Of a stretch of DNA of 64,000 bases, positions 47,027 through 56,486 are shown piece by piece. A program made the position numbers and the translations under genes. Source of the DNA: an uncultured Bacteroides sp. (lineage in GTDB: Bacteria; Bacteroidota; Bacteroidia; Bacteroidales; Bacteroidaceae). Where the stretch lies: the NCBI GenBank assembly GCA_900766195.1, contig CAAFUN010000098.1, forward strand, positions 1-64,000. The letters run 5' to 3'. Within the stretch, counting starts at the first letter, position 1. Each line of letters starts with the position of its first letter. The notes beneath the pieces were generated by a model. It searched no databases and was not told the DNA's origin. It saw only the letters and a program-made list of their open reading frames with translations.

Positions 47027-47199
47027 GATACCTTGAAGATATATATGTTTTACTTAAGATGTGAAGATGTAAATGAGAAAAAATGAAATAAAAGAGTGAT
47101 GCTCTTTTTGTCATTTGCATAGTGACTTTTCTTTATTTATTAGAGATAAAATATCATCGCTAATGAATACCCATTTAGAAGTATCTCTTTCTTCTTTTA

Positions 47200-47234
47200 T
47201 TTGACTCGTAAGTATAGATTTTTATGTATCTTTG
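47200..47234 (+). promoter_or_regulatory. Candidate promoter of the GSCFA gene
   Basis: TATCTTTG at 47227-47234 is a full -7 match. TTTG at 47200-47203 gives a spacer of 23 bp, longer than usual. The start codon lies only 17 bp downstream of the -7 box. Confidence 0.4.
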
Positions 47235-47251
47235 CCTATAATAGTATGCTT

Positions 47252-48253
47252 ATGAATCTTATTACTCCGGTGGACATATCCGCCACTCTTCCACGTATAG
47301 CCCATGCTGACGAAATCTTGCTGATGGGTTCTTGTTTTGCAGCCCACATTGGACAACTGCTTACGGATGCCAAGTTTCATTGTAATGTTAATCCCTATGG
47401 GGTACTTTATAATCCTTTATCTATTTCGACAGCTTTGCGCGAGATTATGACTGGGAAGAAATACGTAGGAGACGATTTATTCTTCTTTGGAGAATGTTGG
47501 CACAGTGCTATGCATCATGGCGACTTCTCTTCACCGGAAATAAATAATGTGTTATCTCTCATTAATACTCGTATAGAAGAGGCGCAGGAATGTATATCTT
47601 CATTGAAGTATTTGCTGATTACTTTCGGTACGGCATGGGTTTACGAACAAAAAGATAGTGGCAAGATAGTTGGCAACTGCCATAAACAGCCCGAAAGTTT
47701 ATTTACTCGCCGCAAGCTCTCGGTGGAAGAGATTGTGAATGATTATGCGACATTGCTTTCAACATTGAAACAGATTAATCCAGAGCTAAAAGTTATTTTT
47801 ACGGTGAGCCCCATACGGCATGTGCGCGATGGAATGCATCAAAATCAGTTGAGCAAATCTACATTGTTGCTGGCTGTTGATGCCTTGCTTGAATCGTTTC
47901 CTCATAATACTTACTATTTTCCTGCCTATGAAATTGTAGTTGATGAACTACGTGATTATCGCTTTTATGCCGAGGATATGGTACATCCATCAGTGATAGC
48001 CGTGCAGTACGTATGGGAGAGCTTTGTGAAGCATTGTGTTTCTGAGGAGGCGTTACAAATTATGGATGAAAGTGAAAATATACGTAAGGCATTGCAACAT
48101 AAACCATTTCATCCGGAGTCTGAACAATATAAAAGTTTTTTAGAACAAATTGTGTTAAAAATAGACCGACTTAACAAAAAATACCCGTACTTAGATTTCA
48201 AAAATGAGAGAGAAATATGTCTTATACGATTGAAGCAATATCTGAACGAATAA
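47252..48253 (+). CDS. GSCFA domain protein
   Basis: A 333-residue protein of the GSCFA family, named for the motif seen here as MGSCFAAHIG near residues 24-33. The family is related to GDSL/SGNH hydrolases. Further blocks are NPYGVLYNP, FFGECWHSAMHHGDFS, LITFGTAWVY and the C-terminal DMVHPSVIAVQYVWE, in which the Asp and His resemble an SGNH triad. The substrate is unknown. The next gene, murF-alr, begins 37 bases before this one ends, so the two are coupled, hinting at a link with the cell wall. Two in-frame ATGs (47246, 47252) are close, and the second is used because the -7 box is so near. Confidence 0.88.
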   Translation: MNLITPVDISATLPRIAHADEILLMGSCFAAHIGQLLTDAKFHCNVNPYGVLYNPLSISTALREIMTGKKYVGDDLFFFGECWHSAMHHGDFSSPEINNVLSLINTRIEEAQECISSLKYLLITFGTAWVYEQKDSGKIVGNCHKQPESLFTRRKLSVEEIVNDYATLLSTLKQINPELKVIFTVSPIRHVRDGMHQNQLSKSTLLLAVDALLESFPHNTYYFPAYEIVVDELRDYRFYAEDMVHPSVIAVQYVWESFVKHCVSEEALQIMDESENIRKALQHKPFHPESEQYKSFLEQIVLKIDRLNKKYPYLDFKNEREICLIRLKQYLNE

Positions 48254-50712
48254 ATGCACAGCGTGTGGGGGACACACCTGCAACTATTGATTGGCTTTTA
48301 ACGGATAGCCGTTCTTTATGTTTTCCTGAAGAAACATTGTTCTTTGCCTTAGTAACCAGACGTAGTGATGGAGCTCGCTATATTGCTGATCTTTATGCAC
48401 GGGGAGTGCGCAATTTTGTAATAGGTGAAGCTACTGCTGTTGAGTCGCAGCGAGAGACTTTTAATTTTCAGTTCTACAAAGACGCTAACTTCTTGATTGT
48501 GCCTAATGTGCTTAAGGCTTTACAGAAGTTGGCGGAGTTACATCGTGAACAATTCAATATTCCGGTAATCGGTATAACGGGGAGCAATGGTAAGACCATT
48601 GTGAAAGAGTGGTTGCACCAATTGCTCAGTCCTGATCGTATGATTGTACGTTCACCACGTAGTTACAACTCTCAAATTGGTGTCCCGTTATCTATTTGGC
48701 AGATGAATGAAGCTTCTGAGTTGGCCATTTTTGAAGCAGGAATATCGGAGCCGGGGGAGATGAAAGCATTGCAAAATATGATTCATCCCACTATTGGTAT
48801 ATTGACTAACATAGGTGGAGCACATCAGGAAAACTTTTCTTCGTTGCAAGAAAAATGCATGGAGAAACTTACGCTTTTCAAAGATTGTGACGTCGTTATC
48901 TATAACGGGGACAATGAATTCCTGAGTAATTGTGTGATGCAGTCCATGCTCAGTGCACGTGAAATAGCTTGGAGCCGTAAAGATGCAGAACGTCCCCTCT
49001 ATATCAACAAAGTGCTGAAGAAAGATGATTGTACTGTAATATCTTATCGATATTTGGATATGGAGAATGCGTTTACATTACCATTCATAGATGATGCTTC
49101 TATAGAAAATGCACTCAATTGTCTTGGTGCATGTGTCTATTTAATGCTTTCTCCTGCAGATATCACGGCGCGGATGGCCAAGCTGGAACCTGTGGCTATG
49201 CGTCTGGAGGTAAAAGAAGGTAAGAATGATTGCTTGCTCATTAATGACAGTTATAATTCCGATTTAGGCTCTTTGGATATTGCTCTCGATTTTCTTTACC
49301 GTAGATCGCTATCTAAGGGGCTTAAGCGTACACTTATTCTCTCTGATATATTGGAGACCGGGCAGTTGCCTCCCGAACTTTACAGACAGGTTTCCCAATT
49401 AGTCAGCCAGCGTGGCATTGAGCGTATTATCGGAGTAGGAACCGAGATTTCTGCTTGTGAACAATGCTTTAATATTGATAAGACCTTTTATCCCGATACA
49501 AGTGCATTACTAAGCGCTATTAGTCGTGGTGAATTATTGTTAGCTCACGAAATCATTCTTATTAAGGGAGCGCGTAGATTTGGTTTTGATATGCTTACGG
49601 AAGAGCTGGAAAAGAAGGTGCACGAAACTATTCTTGAAGTCAATCTTGGTGCAATGATATCCAATTTGAATTATTACCGTAGCAAGTTAAAGAAAGAGAC
49701 GAAAACAGTGTGCATGGTTAAAGCATCGGCATACGGGGCAGGTTCGTACGAGATTGCTAAAACGTTGCAAGAACATCATACTGATTATCTGGCGGTAGCG
49801 GTAGCCGATGAAGGTTCGGAACTCCGTAAAGCAGGAGTCACGGCAAGTATCATCATTATGAATCCCGAGATGACTGCTTTCAAAACCATGTTTGATTATT
49901 CATTGGAACCCGAAGTCTATAGTTTCCATTTGCTCGACTCGCTTATCCGTGAAGCTGAAAAAGAGGGGATTACAAATTTCCCTATACACATCAAGCTGGA
50001 TACCGGTATGCATCGTTTGGGATTTGCTGCAGGAGACATTCCAAGGTTGATAGAACGACTGAAAAGTCAAAATGCCGTTATTGCCCGTTCTGTGTTTTCG
50101 CACTTTGTAGGTAGTGATTCTCCTACATTTGATGATTTTTCGCGTCTTCAATTTACGATATTCGATGAGGCCTCTTCGGCATTACAATCGGCTTTCCATC
50201 ATAAAATTCTGCGTCATATCTGTAATTCTGCTGCTATTGAGCGTTTTCCTGAATTTCAGCTTGATATGGTGCGACTGGGTATAGGCCTTTATGGCATAAG
50301 TCCCATAAACAATGCCATAATAAATAATGTGAGTACATTGCGCACCACTATTCTTCAGATACGGGATGTACCTGCCGGTGATACAGTGGGGTATAGCCGT
50401 AAGGGACATGTCACTCGTCCATCGCGCATTGCTGCCATTCCTATTGGCTATGCGGACGGATTGAACCGGCATTTAGGCAACGGGCACGCCTATTGTTTGG
50501 TAAATGGTATGCGCGCTAATTACGTTGGTAATATCTGTATGGATGTCTGCATGATAGATGTAACGGATATCAACTGCAAGGAAGGAGATTCAGTGGAAAT
50601 ATTTGGCGACCACTTGCCTATCACCGTATTGTCCGATACGCTTGATACCATTCCGTATGAAGTGCTGACGAGTATTTCTACACGAGTGAAAAGAGTTTAT
50701 TATCAGGATTGA
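48217..50712 (+). CDS. murF-alr: Fused UDP-MurNAc-tripeptide:D-Ala-D-Ala ligase and alanine racemase
   Basis: An 831-residue fusion that makes D-alanine and adds D-Ala-D-Ala to the peptidoglycan precursor. The MurF half at about 1-455 has GITGSNGKTIVKEWL as ATP site and LINDSYNSD near 345. The racemase half at about 465-831 has PLP-binding Lys502 in VKASAYGAG and catalytic Tyr726 in VGYSRKG, with the IPIGYADG segment after it. This fusion is known in Bacteroidetes. It overlaps the GSCFA gene by 37 bases in another frame, with GAGAGAG just ahead of the start. Confidence 0.95.
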   Translation: MSYTIEAISERINAQRVGDTPATIDWLLTDSRSLCFPEETLFFALVTRRSDGARYIADLYARGVRNFVIGEATAVESQRETFNFQFYKDANFLIVPNVLKALQKLAELHREQFNIPVIGITGSNGKTIVKEWLHQLLSPDRMIVRSPRSYNSQIGVPLSIWQMNEASELAIFEAGISEPGEMKALQNMIHPTIGILTNIGGAHQENFSSLQEKCMEKLTLFKDCDVVIYNGDNEFLSNCVMQSMLSAREIAWSRKDAERPLYINKVLKKDDCTVISYRYLDMENAFTLPFIDDASIENALNCLGACVYLMLSPADITARMAKLEPVAMRLEVKEGKNDCLLINDSYNSDLGSLDIALDFLYRRSLSKGLKRTLILSDILETGQLPPELYRQVSQLVSQRGIERIIGVGTEISACEQCFNIDKTFYPDTSALLSAISRGELLLAHEIILIKGARRFGFDMLTEELEKKVHETILEVNLGAMISNLNYYRSKLKKETKTVCMVKASAYGAGSYEIAKTLQEHHTDYLAVAVADEGSELRKAGVTASIIIMNPEMTAFKTMFDYSLEPEVYSFHLLDSLIREAEKEGITNFPIHIKLDTGMHRLGFAAGDIPRLIERLKSQNAVIARSVFSHFVGSDSPTFDDFSRLQFTIFDEASSALQSAFHHKILRHICNSAAIERFPEFQLDMVRLGIGLYGISPINNAIINNVSTLRTTILQIRDVPAGDTVGYSRKGHVTRPSRIAAIPIGYADGLNRHLGNGHAYCLVNGMRANYVGNICMDVCMIDVTDINCKEGDSVEIFGDHLPITVLSDTLDTIPYEVLTSISTRVKRVYYQD

Positions 50713-50809
50713 TAGGCTGTGTTTGAAATCAGCAAATGCCTTTTTCTGATATTTCTGCTGTATATATTATGTGTTGATATTATAGAACGTGTTTTTGCTT
50801 ATATAAAAA

Positions 50810-51382
50810 ATGATTGATATTCATTCTATTATTACACTAACTCCGGCGGAATGGGAGATACTCAATCCTGCACTTGAAAGGGTAGTTCTAGGCAAAAATG
50901 ACTTTTTTTTAAAAGATGGATCGGTTTGCCGATCCATCGCTTTTGTGTGCAGCGGAGTGCTGATATACTATAAAACAATGGAGAATGGAAATGAGGTGAC
51001 TACAGATTTTGCTTTAGAAGGTGATTGGGTTACTAATAATTTCAGTCGACTGAGTGATTCCCCATCACGTCTGAATATTAAAGCTTTGGAAGAAACCGAG
51101 CTATGGGTGATCAAACAAAAAGATTTAAATTCGCTATATGATAAAATTCCGATGTTGGAACGTTTTAGCCGAATGCTAATGGAGCAAAGTTACGTGAAGT
51201 TGGTGCAATTGAGTGTCGACTTACAAACATTGTCTGCTACGGAACGTTACGTGAAGCTATTGCGGAATTATCCGGAAATTTTTCAAAAAGTACCTCAATA
51301 TCATATTGCCAACTATCTGGGAATTGCTCCTAAGTCATTGAGTAGAATTCGGAATTCTGCTTTTTCGGATAACAATCATTAG
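50810..51382 (+). CDS. Crp/Fnr family transcription regulator
   Basis: A 190-residue regulator with a cyclic-nucleotide-binding fold at about 5-120 (FLKDGSVCRSIAFVCSG) and a short C-terminal helix-turn-helix, VPQYHIANYLGIAPKSLSRI near 160-180. The effector residues of E. coli Crp (RxS) are not obvious, so the ligand may differ or be absent. No Fe-S cysteines of Fnr type are seen. It is a single-gene unit 97 bp after murF-alr. Confidence 0.9.
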   Translation: MIDIHSIITLTPAEWEILNPALERVVLGKNDFFLKDGSVCRSIAFVCSGVLIYYKTMENGNEVTTDFALEGDWVTNNFSRLSDSPSRLNIKALEETELWVIKQKDLNSLYDKIPMLERFSRMLMEQSYVKLVQLSVDLQTLSATERYVKLLRNYPEIFQKVPQYHIANYLGIAPKSLSRIRNSAFSDNNH

Positions 51383-51830
51383 AAATAAAATATCATTTCT
51401 GTTGTCTTATCTTTACAATATACTGATCTCAGAGAAACCTATCTAAATGGCTTTTTGGAGTGTCTAAGATTCAGTCCCGACTTGAACCTAATTGAGTCGT
51501 ATACTTAATGGCATTGAGTCGTATACTTAACCCTATTCAGTCGTATACTGATTATACCCCTTCACAGAAGCTACTCTGGACGGGGTGAACGGAAAAGAGG
51601 TTCTATGATAGTATTGAATGTTTTTTTCTGTGCAAAATAGTTTACATAATAATTGATCTCGCAAATGGCTTTCTACTTACTATATATAAATAAACTCTTA
51701 CTCCACAGGATTAAATAGTTTATTTTGAGATATAGCTATCAGATTTTACCTTACGAAAACAATTTGGTAACAAATGTGGATTAACCGGATGATCCCATTT
51801 CCCGATCTTTGTGTCGTTAAAAAAAACGAA
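51383..51830. other. Intergenic region with the second GTATAC repeat array
   Basis: Apart from the repeat array at 51470-51557 this stretch holds no gene. An ATG at 51774 continues in frame into the next gene, but the 19 residues it would add precede a signal peptide and are unlikely to be real. Confidence 0.5.
51470..51557. repeat. 22-bp-period GTATAC repeat, copy B (four units)
   Basis: Units at 51470, 51492, 51514 and 51536 share TTSAGTCGTATACTNA. The first is degenerate. The last unit plus its tail TTCAGTCGTATACTGATTAT then ACCCCT is identical to that of copy A at 23364-23390. It lies downstream of the Crp/Fnr gene. Confidence 0.8.
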
Positions 51831-52421
51831 ATGAAGAAGGGTATTATTTTTTCTATTATTGCACTGGTGATGTGCGCAGCACAATTACCTGCTCAGGAGA
51901 AGGACGAACATGAGTTGAAGCAATGCTCCAATACAGTTAAGCAAGCCGTTGAGGTGGAGAGTCTCTTTCCTATGTTTATTACAGGTGGCTTTCATGCTGC
52001 CGTGGGTTATCGTTATGATCGTTTTAGAATACGATTTAGTGTCATCAATGGTGGACATTATAATGCCGAGAAAGCAGGCCTAAATTCAAACGATGATTTC
52101 AAACGCTTTTATAAAACTTCCCCCGGTCTCTTTTTGGGATACTACGTGTGGAAAAATCTAGAATTATACACTTACTTTGAATGCCATACTTACGAAATAC
52201 AACAAGTCAAGACCGGGGCACGAAAAGATTTATTTAGTATGGATTATGGTGCCGGTGTGGGTTATCAGTTCTTTATCGGAAAATCATTTTATCTACAACC
52301 GGCTTTTCATTTGTATTTGCGTAAACGTAAGACGTTAGATTTTGAAGATGAACAATATAAGATTCCAGGCATTGACCTCTCTCCGGTTCTTCGCATAGGC
52401 TATAGAATATGGGATAAATGA
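51831..52421 (+). CDS. Small outer-membrane beta-barrel protein
   Basis: A 196-residue protein with a signal peptide (MKKGIIFSIIALVMCAAQLP, cleavage near PAQ) and alternating aromatic strands such as GYRYDRFRIRFSVING, LFLGYYVWKNLELYTYFE and LYLRKRKTLDF, ending in LRIGYRIWDK. This suggests an eight-stranded barrel. No enzyme motif is seen and the function is unknown. The first 19 codons of a longer frame were left out because they precede the signal peptide. Confidence 0.75.
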   Translation: MKKGIIFSIIALVMCAAQLPAQEKDEHELKQCSNTVKQAVEVESLFPMFITGGFHAAVGYRYDRFRIRFSVINGGHYNAEKAGLNSNDDFKRFYKTSPGLFLGYYVWKNLELYTYFECHTYEIQQVKTGARKDLFSMDYGAGVGYQFFIGKSFYLQPAFHLYLRKRKTLDFEDEQYKIPGIDLSPVLRIGYRIWDK

Positions 52422-52492
52422 TTTCTTTTAAGCATGATTAACCCGAAGATGATTTATTTCAAGAAGGTTTCAATTACTTTTAGTCAATCTTC

Positions 52493-52523
52493 TATGAGAA
52501 TTCGTAATATAATTCTATTTTTG
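52493..52523 (+). promoter_or_regulatory. Likely promoter of the tat operon
   Basis: TATG (52493-52496), 19 bp, TATTTTTG (52516-52523), followed by tatA 25 bp on. The -7 box is a full match and the -33 matches three of four bases. Confidence 0.5.
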
Positions 52524-52547
52524 CAATAAATTAAAAGGGTAAATACT

Positions 52548-52772
52548 ATGACAAATGTATTATTATTGGGCTTTTTGCCCAGTGGTTCCGAGTGGATCGT
52601 TTTGGCTCTGCTTGTTTTGTTACTTTTTGGTGGTAAAAAGATACCTGAACTGATGAAAGGACTAGGCAAGGGTGTGAAAAGCTTCAAAGAAGGAGTAAAT
52701 GAAGCAAAAGAGGAAATAAATAAGGCAAAGGACGATCTGGATAAGACGGAGGATAATAGCAAGAAAGAATGA
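52548..52772 (+). CDS. tatA: Twin-arginine translocase subunit TatA/E
   Basis: A 74-residue protein with an N-terminal membrane helix ([20 protein letters not shown]), the FGGKK-P hinge, an amphipathic helix with [10 protein letters not shown], and a charged Lys/Glu tail. It oligomerises to let folded proteins cross the inner membrane. tatC follows 16 bp downstream. No tatB gene is adjacent, so this TatA may serve both roles. Confidence 0.93.
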   Translation: MTNVLLLGFLPSGSEWIVLALLVLLLFGGKKIPELMKGLGKGVKSFKEGVNEAKEEINKAKDDLDKTEDNSKKE

Positions 52773-52788
52773 TCTTCCTTTCTGTGGC

Positions 52789-53580
52789 ATGGCTAAAAAA
52801 GAACTGACTTTTTGGGATCATTTGGATGAGTTGCGGTGGGTGCTTATGCGCATCCTCGTGGTATGGTTTGTGCTGGCTGTAGGTTATTTTATAGCAATGC
52901 CGTGGTTATTTGATAAAGTGATTTTGGCGCCTTGTCATAATGATTTTATCTTTTATGATGTCTTACGTTATGTAGGACAGCTATTTCACATGGATGACGC
53001 CTTCTTTACTGAGGATTTCCATGTCAAACTTATTAATATCAATCTGGCCGCTCCTTTTTTTATTCAGATATCCACTGCGTTTTGGATGTCTGTAGTTACT
53101 GCTACTCCTTATTTATTTTTCGAAATATGGCGCTTTATCAGTCCTGCACTTTATCCCAATGAACGCAGGGGAGTTAAAAAAGCCTTATTGATAGGTACTG
53201 TAATGTTTTTCTTGGGGGTGCTTCTAGGCTATTTTATGGTTTATCCGTTGACCCTTCGCTTTTTGGCAAGTTATCAATTAAGTGCTGAAATAGAAAATCA
53301 AATTTCATTAAATTCCTATATTGATAATTTCATGATGCTGGTGCTTTGTATGGGGTTAGCTTTTGAATTACCTCTAGTGACTTGGCTCTTGTCATTGATG
53401 GGAATTGTTCATAAGTCTTTTCTACGGAAATATCGTCGTCATGCAGCAATAATTATAGTTTTTGTTGCTGCGGTCATTACCCCAACAGGAGACCCTTTTA
53501 CGCTCACGGTTGTATCGGTTCCTCTTTACCTACTCTATGAATTGAGTATCTTAATGATAAAAGATAAAACGGTCGTTTAA
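52789..53580 (+). CDS. tatC: Twin-arginine translocase subunit TatC
   Basis: A 263-residue membrane protein with six helices. The opening FWDHLDELRWVLMR and the later FEIWRFISPALYPNERR are the twin-arginine recognition regions of TatC. A 60-residue periplasmic loop (DVLRYVGQLFHMDDAFF) is longer than in E. coli, as usual for Bacteroidetes. It forms a two-gene operon with tatA. Confidence 0.95.
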   Translation: MAKKELTFWDHLDELRWVLMRILVVWFVLAVGYFIAMPWLFDKVILAPCHNDFIFYDVLRYVGQLFHMDDAFFTEDFHVKLININLAAPFFIQISTAFWMSVVTATPYLFFEIWRFISPALYPNERRGVKKALLIGTVMFFLGVLLGYFMVYPLTLRFLASYQLSAEIENQISLNSYIDNFMMLVLCMGLAFELPLVTWLLSLMGIVHKSFLRKYRRHAAIIIVFVAAVITPTGDPFTLTVVSVPLYLLYELSILMIKDKTVV

Positions 53581-53641
53581 CGATCTGATTCATATATGAA
53601 CTCTGCGGACATTAAAAAAACTATTTTGAAGAAATATTATT

Positions 53642-54853
53642 ATGATGAGACAACTGATAACCCATTTTACCGATGACGACCTGTATAAGTTTACGATGTG
53701 CTGCGCTGTTATTGACAATTTTCCCAGAGCGCAGGTAAAGTATTCATTTACGGATAGAGACGATAAAGTGTATCCCCCGGGATTTGCCGAAGCTTTGATG
53801 GAACAGATCGTCATGCTGGAAGATGTGGTCATTACCGATGAGGAGATTCAATTTATGGCTCGTAAATGCTATTACATTCCCCATTGGTTTTATCGATATT
53901 TGAAAGGATATCGTTTCAAGCGTAAATGGGTAAAAGTATGGCAAGACGAAGAGGGTCATTTGCATGTAGAGTTTGAGGGCAGTTGGGCAGATACCATATT
54001 GCTGGAAGTGAAAGTACTGGCCATCATCTCAGAACTTTACTACATCATGACCGGTGTGTGTGAGCAGTTTGACTATGAGGATTATTATCACAAGTCCTAC
54101 GCCAAGGCAGAGCGTTTGCTTGAGGCAGGATGCGTATACAGTGATTTCGGAACACGCCGAAGAGCTTCATTCGAAGCAGAAGATACGGTGGTGAGGGCTA
54201 TGAGAGATTGTTATGATAGCAAACAGTGGCCTGGAAAGTTTATTGGGACAAGCAATGTTTATTTTGCCATGAAGTATGATTTGATACCGGTGGGTACAAT
54301 GGCGCATGAACTGGTCTGTGCCATAGGCGGAATGTACGGTGCTCCGATGGCCAATCATATTGCCATGAATTCATGGCGTAACACTTTTCGTGGTGCGCTG
54401 GGCACTTACTTATATGATAGTTTTGGTTGGGATATTTTCAGCCTTAATTTCTCCGAAGACTTTGCCAACCTCTTTAAAGGACTGAGAGTAGACAGTGGGG
54501 ATAACTATGAACAGTTGCAGAAAATTGTGGCAAAATACAAGTCGTTTGGCATAGATCCAAAGTCCAAGCAAGTGACTTTCAGCAATGCACTCGATACGGA
54601 TAGAGCTATAGAAGTACAGCGATACGCCAAGGACTATTGTCTGCCGTCATTCGGAATAGGTACACATTTCACGAATGATTTTGAAGGAGTGAAGCCTATG
54701 AATATTGTGATAAAGCTAGTGGCAGCAAAGATCACGGAATTGTGGACTTTCTATAATGATACTTGTAAGATAAGTGAAGATAAAGGTAAGCATACGGGCA
54801 AGCCAGAAGTCATTAAACGATTTATGGAAACATTAAATATTAAGGAAGAATGA
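53642..54853 (+). CDS. pncB: Nicotinate phosphoribosyltransferase
   Basis: Converts nicotinate and PRPP to nicotinate mononucleotide with ATP use, the Preiss-Handler route to NAD. The 403-residue protein has TDDDLYKFTMC at the start, FGTRRRASFE near 177 and the phosphorylated His in GTMAHELV near 222. RVDSGDNYEQ and VTFSNALDTDRA then form the phosphate-binding half. The start codon is doubled (ATGATG). It begins 61 bp after tatC. Confidence 0.95.
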   Translation: MMRQLITHFTDDDLYKFTMCCAVIDNFPRAQVKYSFTDRDDKVYPPGFAEALMEQIVMLEDVVITDEEIQFMARKCYYIPHWFYRYLKGYRFKRKWVKVWQDEEGHLHVEFEGSWADTILLEVKVLAIISELYYIMTGVCEQFDYEDYYHKSYAKAERLLEAGCVYSDFGTRRRASFEAEDTVVRAMRDCYDSKQWPGKFIGTSNVYFAMKYDLIPVGTMAHELVCAIGGMYGAPMANHIAMNSWRNTFRGALGTYLYDSFGWDIFSLNFSEDFANLFKGLRVDSGDNYEQLQKIVAKYKSFGIDPKSKQVTFSNALDTDRAIEVQRYAKDYCLPSFGIGTHFTNDFEGVKPMNIVIKLVAAKITELWTFYNDTCKISEDKGKHTGKPEVIKRFMETLNIKEE

Positions 54854-54883
54854 TTTAACAGTGCGACTAAAAAATCTACGACT

Positions 54884-56431
54884 ATGAAAAACACTAAGCT
54901 TATATTAAGTGTCAGAAAGTTCTTAAGTGTTCTCTTTTTGGCTTTTCCTCTATTGGTAATGGGAGGTAATCTGTTTCCGGTTCCTTCAATAAAAGTAGGC
55001 TCAACCAAGATCTCCGGGCATATTGATACGACTTTATTTCCTGCACAGGTAACCGGTATGGCATATAGAGTGACTGTCTTTAATCCGGTGACGGGTAATG
55101 CTGTTTATGAAAACAAGGTGGACAAGAATGGAATGTTTAATATTGATGTTCCTTTAGAATGTAATGTGGCACTTGGGGCTCTCAATCTGTTTGTCAATGA
55201 TGAATATTATCAATCTGTGTTCATAGGGCTAGATCAAGCAAGTGCATTAAAGCTGAATATCATACTCGATGGAAGCGGAGGTATGAAAACGGATATGCAA
55301 GGAGGGCTCAACCTGACGCCCAGTGAGGGGGATAAGATTATAAAATCGACAATGATCTTTGATGAACACCATACTTGGGGTAATTATTATAAGATGTCTC
55401 CCGATGAATTTGTGAAGTATGAGTTGGAAGTCAGTTTAAAGGATAGAATTAAAGCAGCAACAGATTCGTTGGGACTGACGGATAGGGTTGTGGCTTACCT
55501 GACGGATTCTTATCGGTTGCGTTATGCTCAAGGCCGCCTCTTTCATTATAAGAAGACTGTCGAAGAGAGTTATAGAGGCACTTATGAAAATGATAAAGAA
55601 ATATCAAGCCACAAGGCACTTGAACCGGATAGAGCTTATTATTCCTTCCTTAGGCAGTTCAACTTGAACGATCCTCAATATCTGTACTGCTATACTTATG
55701 CCGGCTTTATGAAGTCGTTTCTTCAAATTAAAGCTTTTCATATTCCAGAGATAGGAAACACACCTGTCAGGCAATGGATTGAAGGAGTGAAGACTGAAAT
55801 ACAAGAGGTGGTGGGGTTTGATTCAGGACTCTTCTATGATATGCTTGCCGCTACAGCGTACGATTTGCAATTATCTGATAAAAATGAACCGTTGTCTGAT
55901 ATGCAAATAATCCATATAAAAGACTATTATAGCGGCAATAACAAAGATTTTGCATCCATTCTGATAAAACAGAATGACACCTTAAAGAATAAACTCGACA
56001 GTAGCAGGAATTTAGAGATCAATGAAACACCTGCAGTGGAAAAAGAGAACTTGATGGATGCAATTGTAAGCAAGTATAAAGGAAAAGTGGTGCTGGTTGA
56101 TTTTTGGGCTACTTGGTGCTCTCCTTGTCAGGCTGCTATCAAGAGTATGGAAGTGTTAAAGCGCGAATTCAAGAACAAAGAAATAGCTTTTGTGTACATC
56201 ACCGGCAGTACTTCGCCAAAAGAAACATGGCGGAATCAGATAAAGATTATCGGGGGAGAGCATTATTACTTCACAAAAGAGGAATGGAAACATGTGACCG
56301 GTAGTTTAGGATTTGAAACCATACCGTCCTATCTGATATATGATGCAAATGGTGCATTGGTGCATAAGATTACAGGTTTTCCCGGAACAGAAGAGATGCG
56401 TGGCATTTTGAAAAACTTGCTCCCTGATTAA
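54884..56431 (+). CDS. TlpA-type thioredoxin-like exported protein
   Basis: A 515-residue protein with a signal peptide (to about residue 27), a long N-terminal region of unknown type (about 40-375), and a C-terminal thioredoxin domain at about 380-515. The active site is WCSPC, with Cys412 and Cys415, in VLVDFWATWCSPCQAAI, and a cis-Pro turn follows at ETIPSYLI. It should reduce disulfides in the periplasm. The N-terminal part resembles the DUF4369-like leaders of other Bacteroides proteins only weakly. It lies 30 bp after pncB. Confidence 0.88.
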   Translation: MKNTKLILSVRKFLSVLFLAFPLLVMGGNLFPVPSIKVGSTKISGHIDTTLFPAQVTGMAYRVTVFNPVTGNAVYENKVDKNGMFNIDVPLECNVALGALNLFVNDEYYQSVFIGLDQASALKLNIILDGSGGMKTDMQGGLNLTPSEGDKIIKSTMIFDEHHTWGNYYKMSPDEFVKYELEVSLKDRIKAATDSLGLTDRVVAYLTDSYRLRYAQGRLFHYKKTVEESYRGTYENDKEISSHKALEPDRAYYSFLRQFNLNDPQYLYCYTYAGFMKSFLQIKAFHIPEIGNTPVRQWIEGVKTEIQEVVGFDSGLFYDMLAATAYDLQLSDKNEPLSDMQIIHIKDYYSGNNKDFASILIKQNDTLKNKLDSSRNLEINETPAVEKENLMDAIVSKYKGKVVLVDFWATWCSPCQAAIKSMEVLKREFKNKEIAFVYITGSTSPKETWRNQIKIIGGEHYYFTKEEWKHVTGSLGFETIPSYLIYDANGALVHKITGFPGTEEMRGILKNLLPD

Positions 56432-56474
56432 CTACTTACAACGATTGTAGAGACCTGCAATACATGGAATAGCT

Positions 56475-56482
56475 TATCTTTG
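56475..56482 (+). promoter_or_regulatory. -7 element directly before the helicase start
   Basis: TATCTTTG ends 4 bases before the ATG at 56487. If used, the transcript would start at or next to the ATG, giving a leaderless mRNA. No TTTG is found at 19-21 bp upstream, so read-through from pncB is an alternative. Confidence 0.4.
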
Positions 56483-56486
56483 CAGC

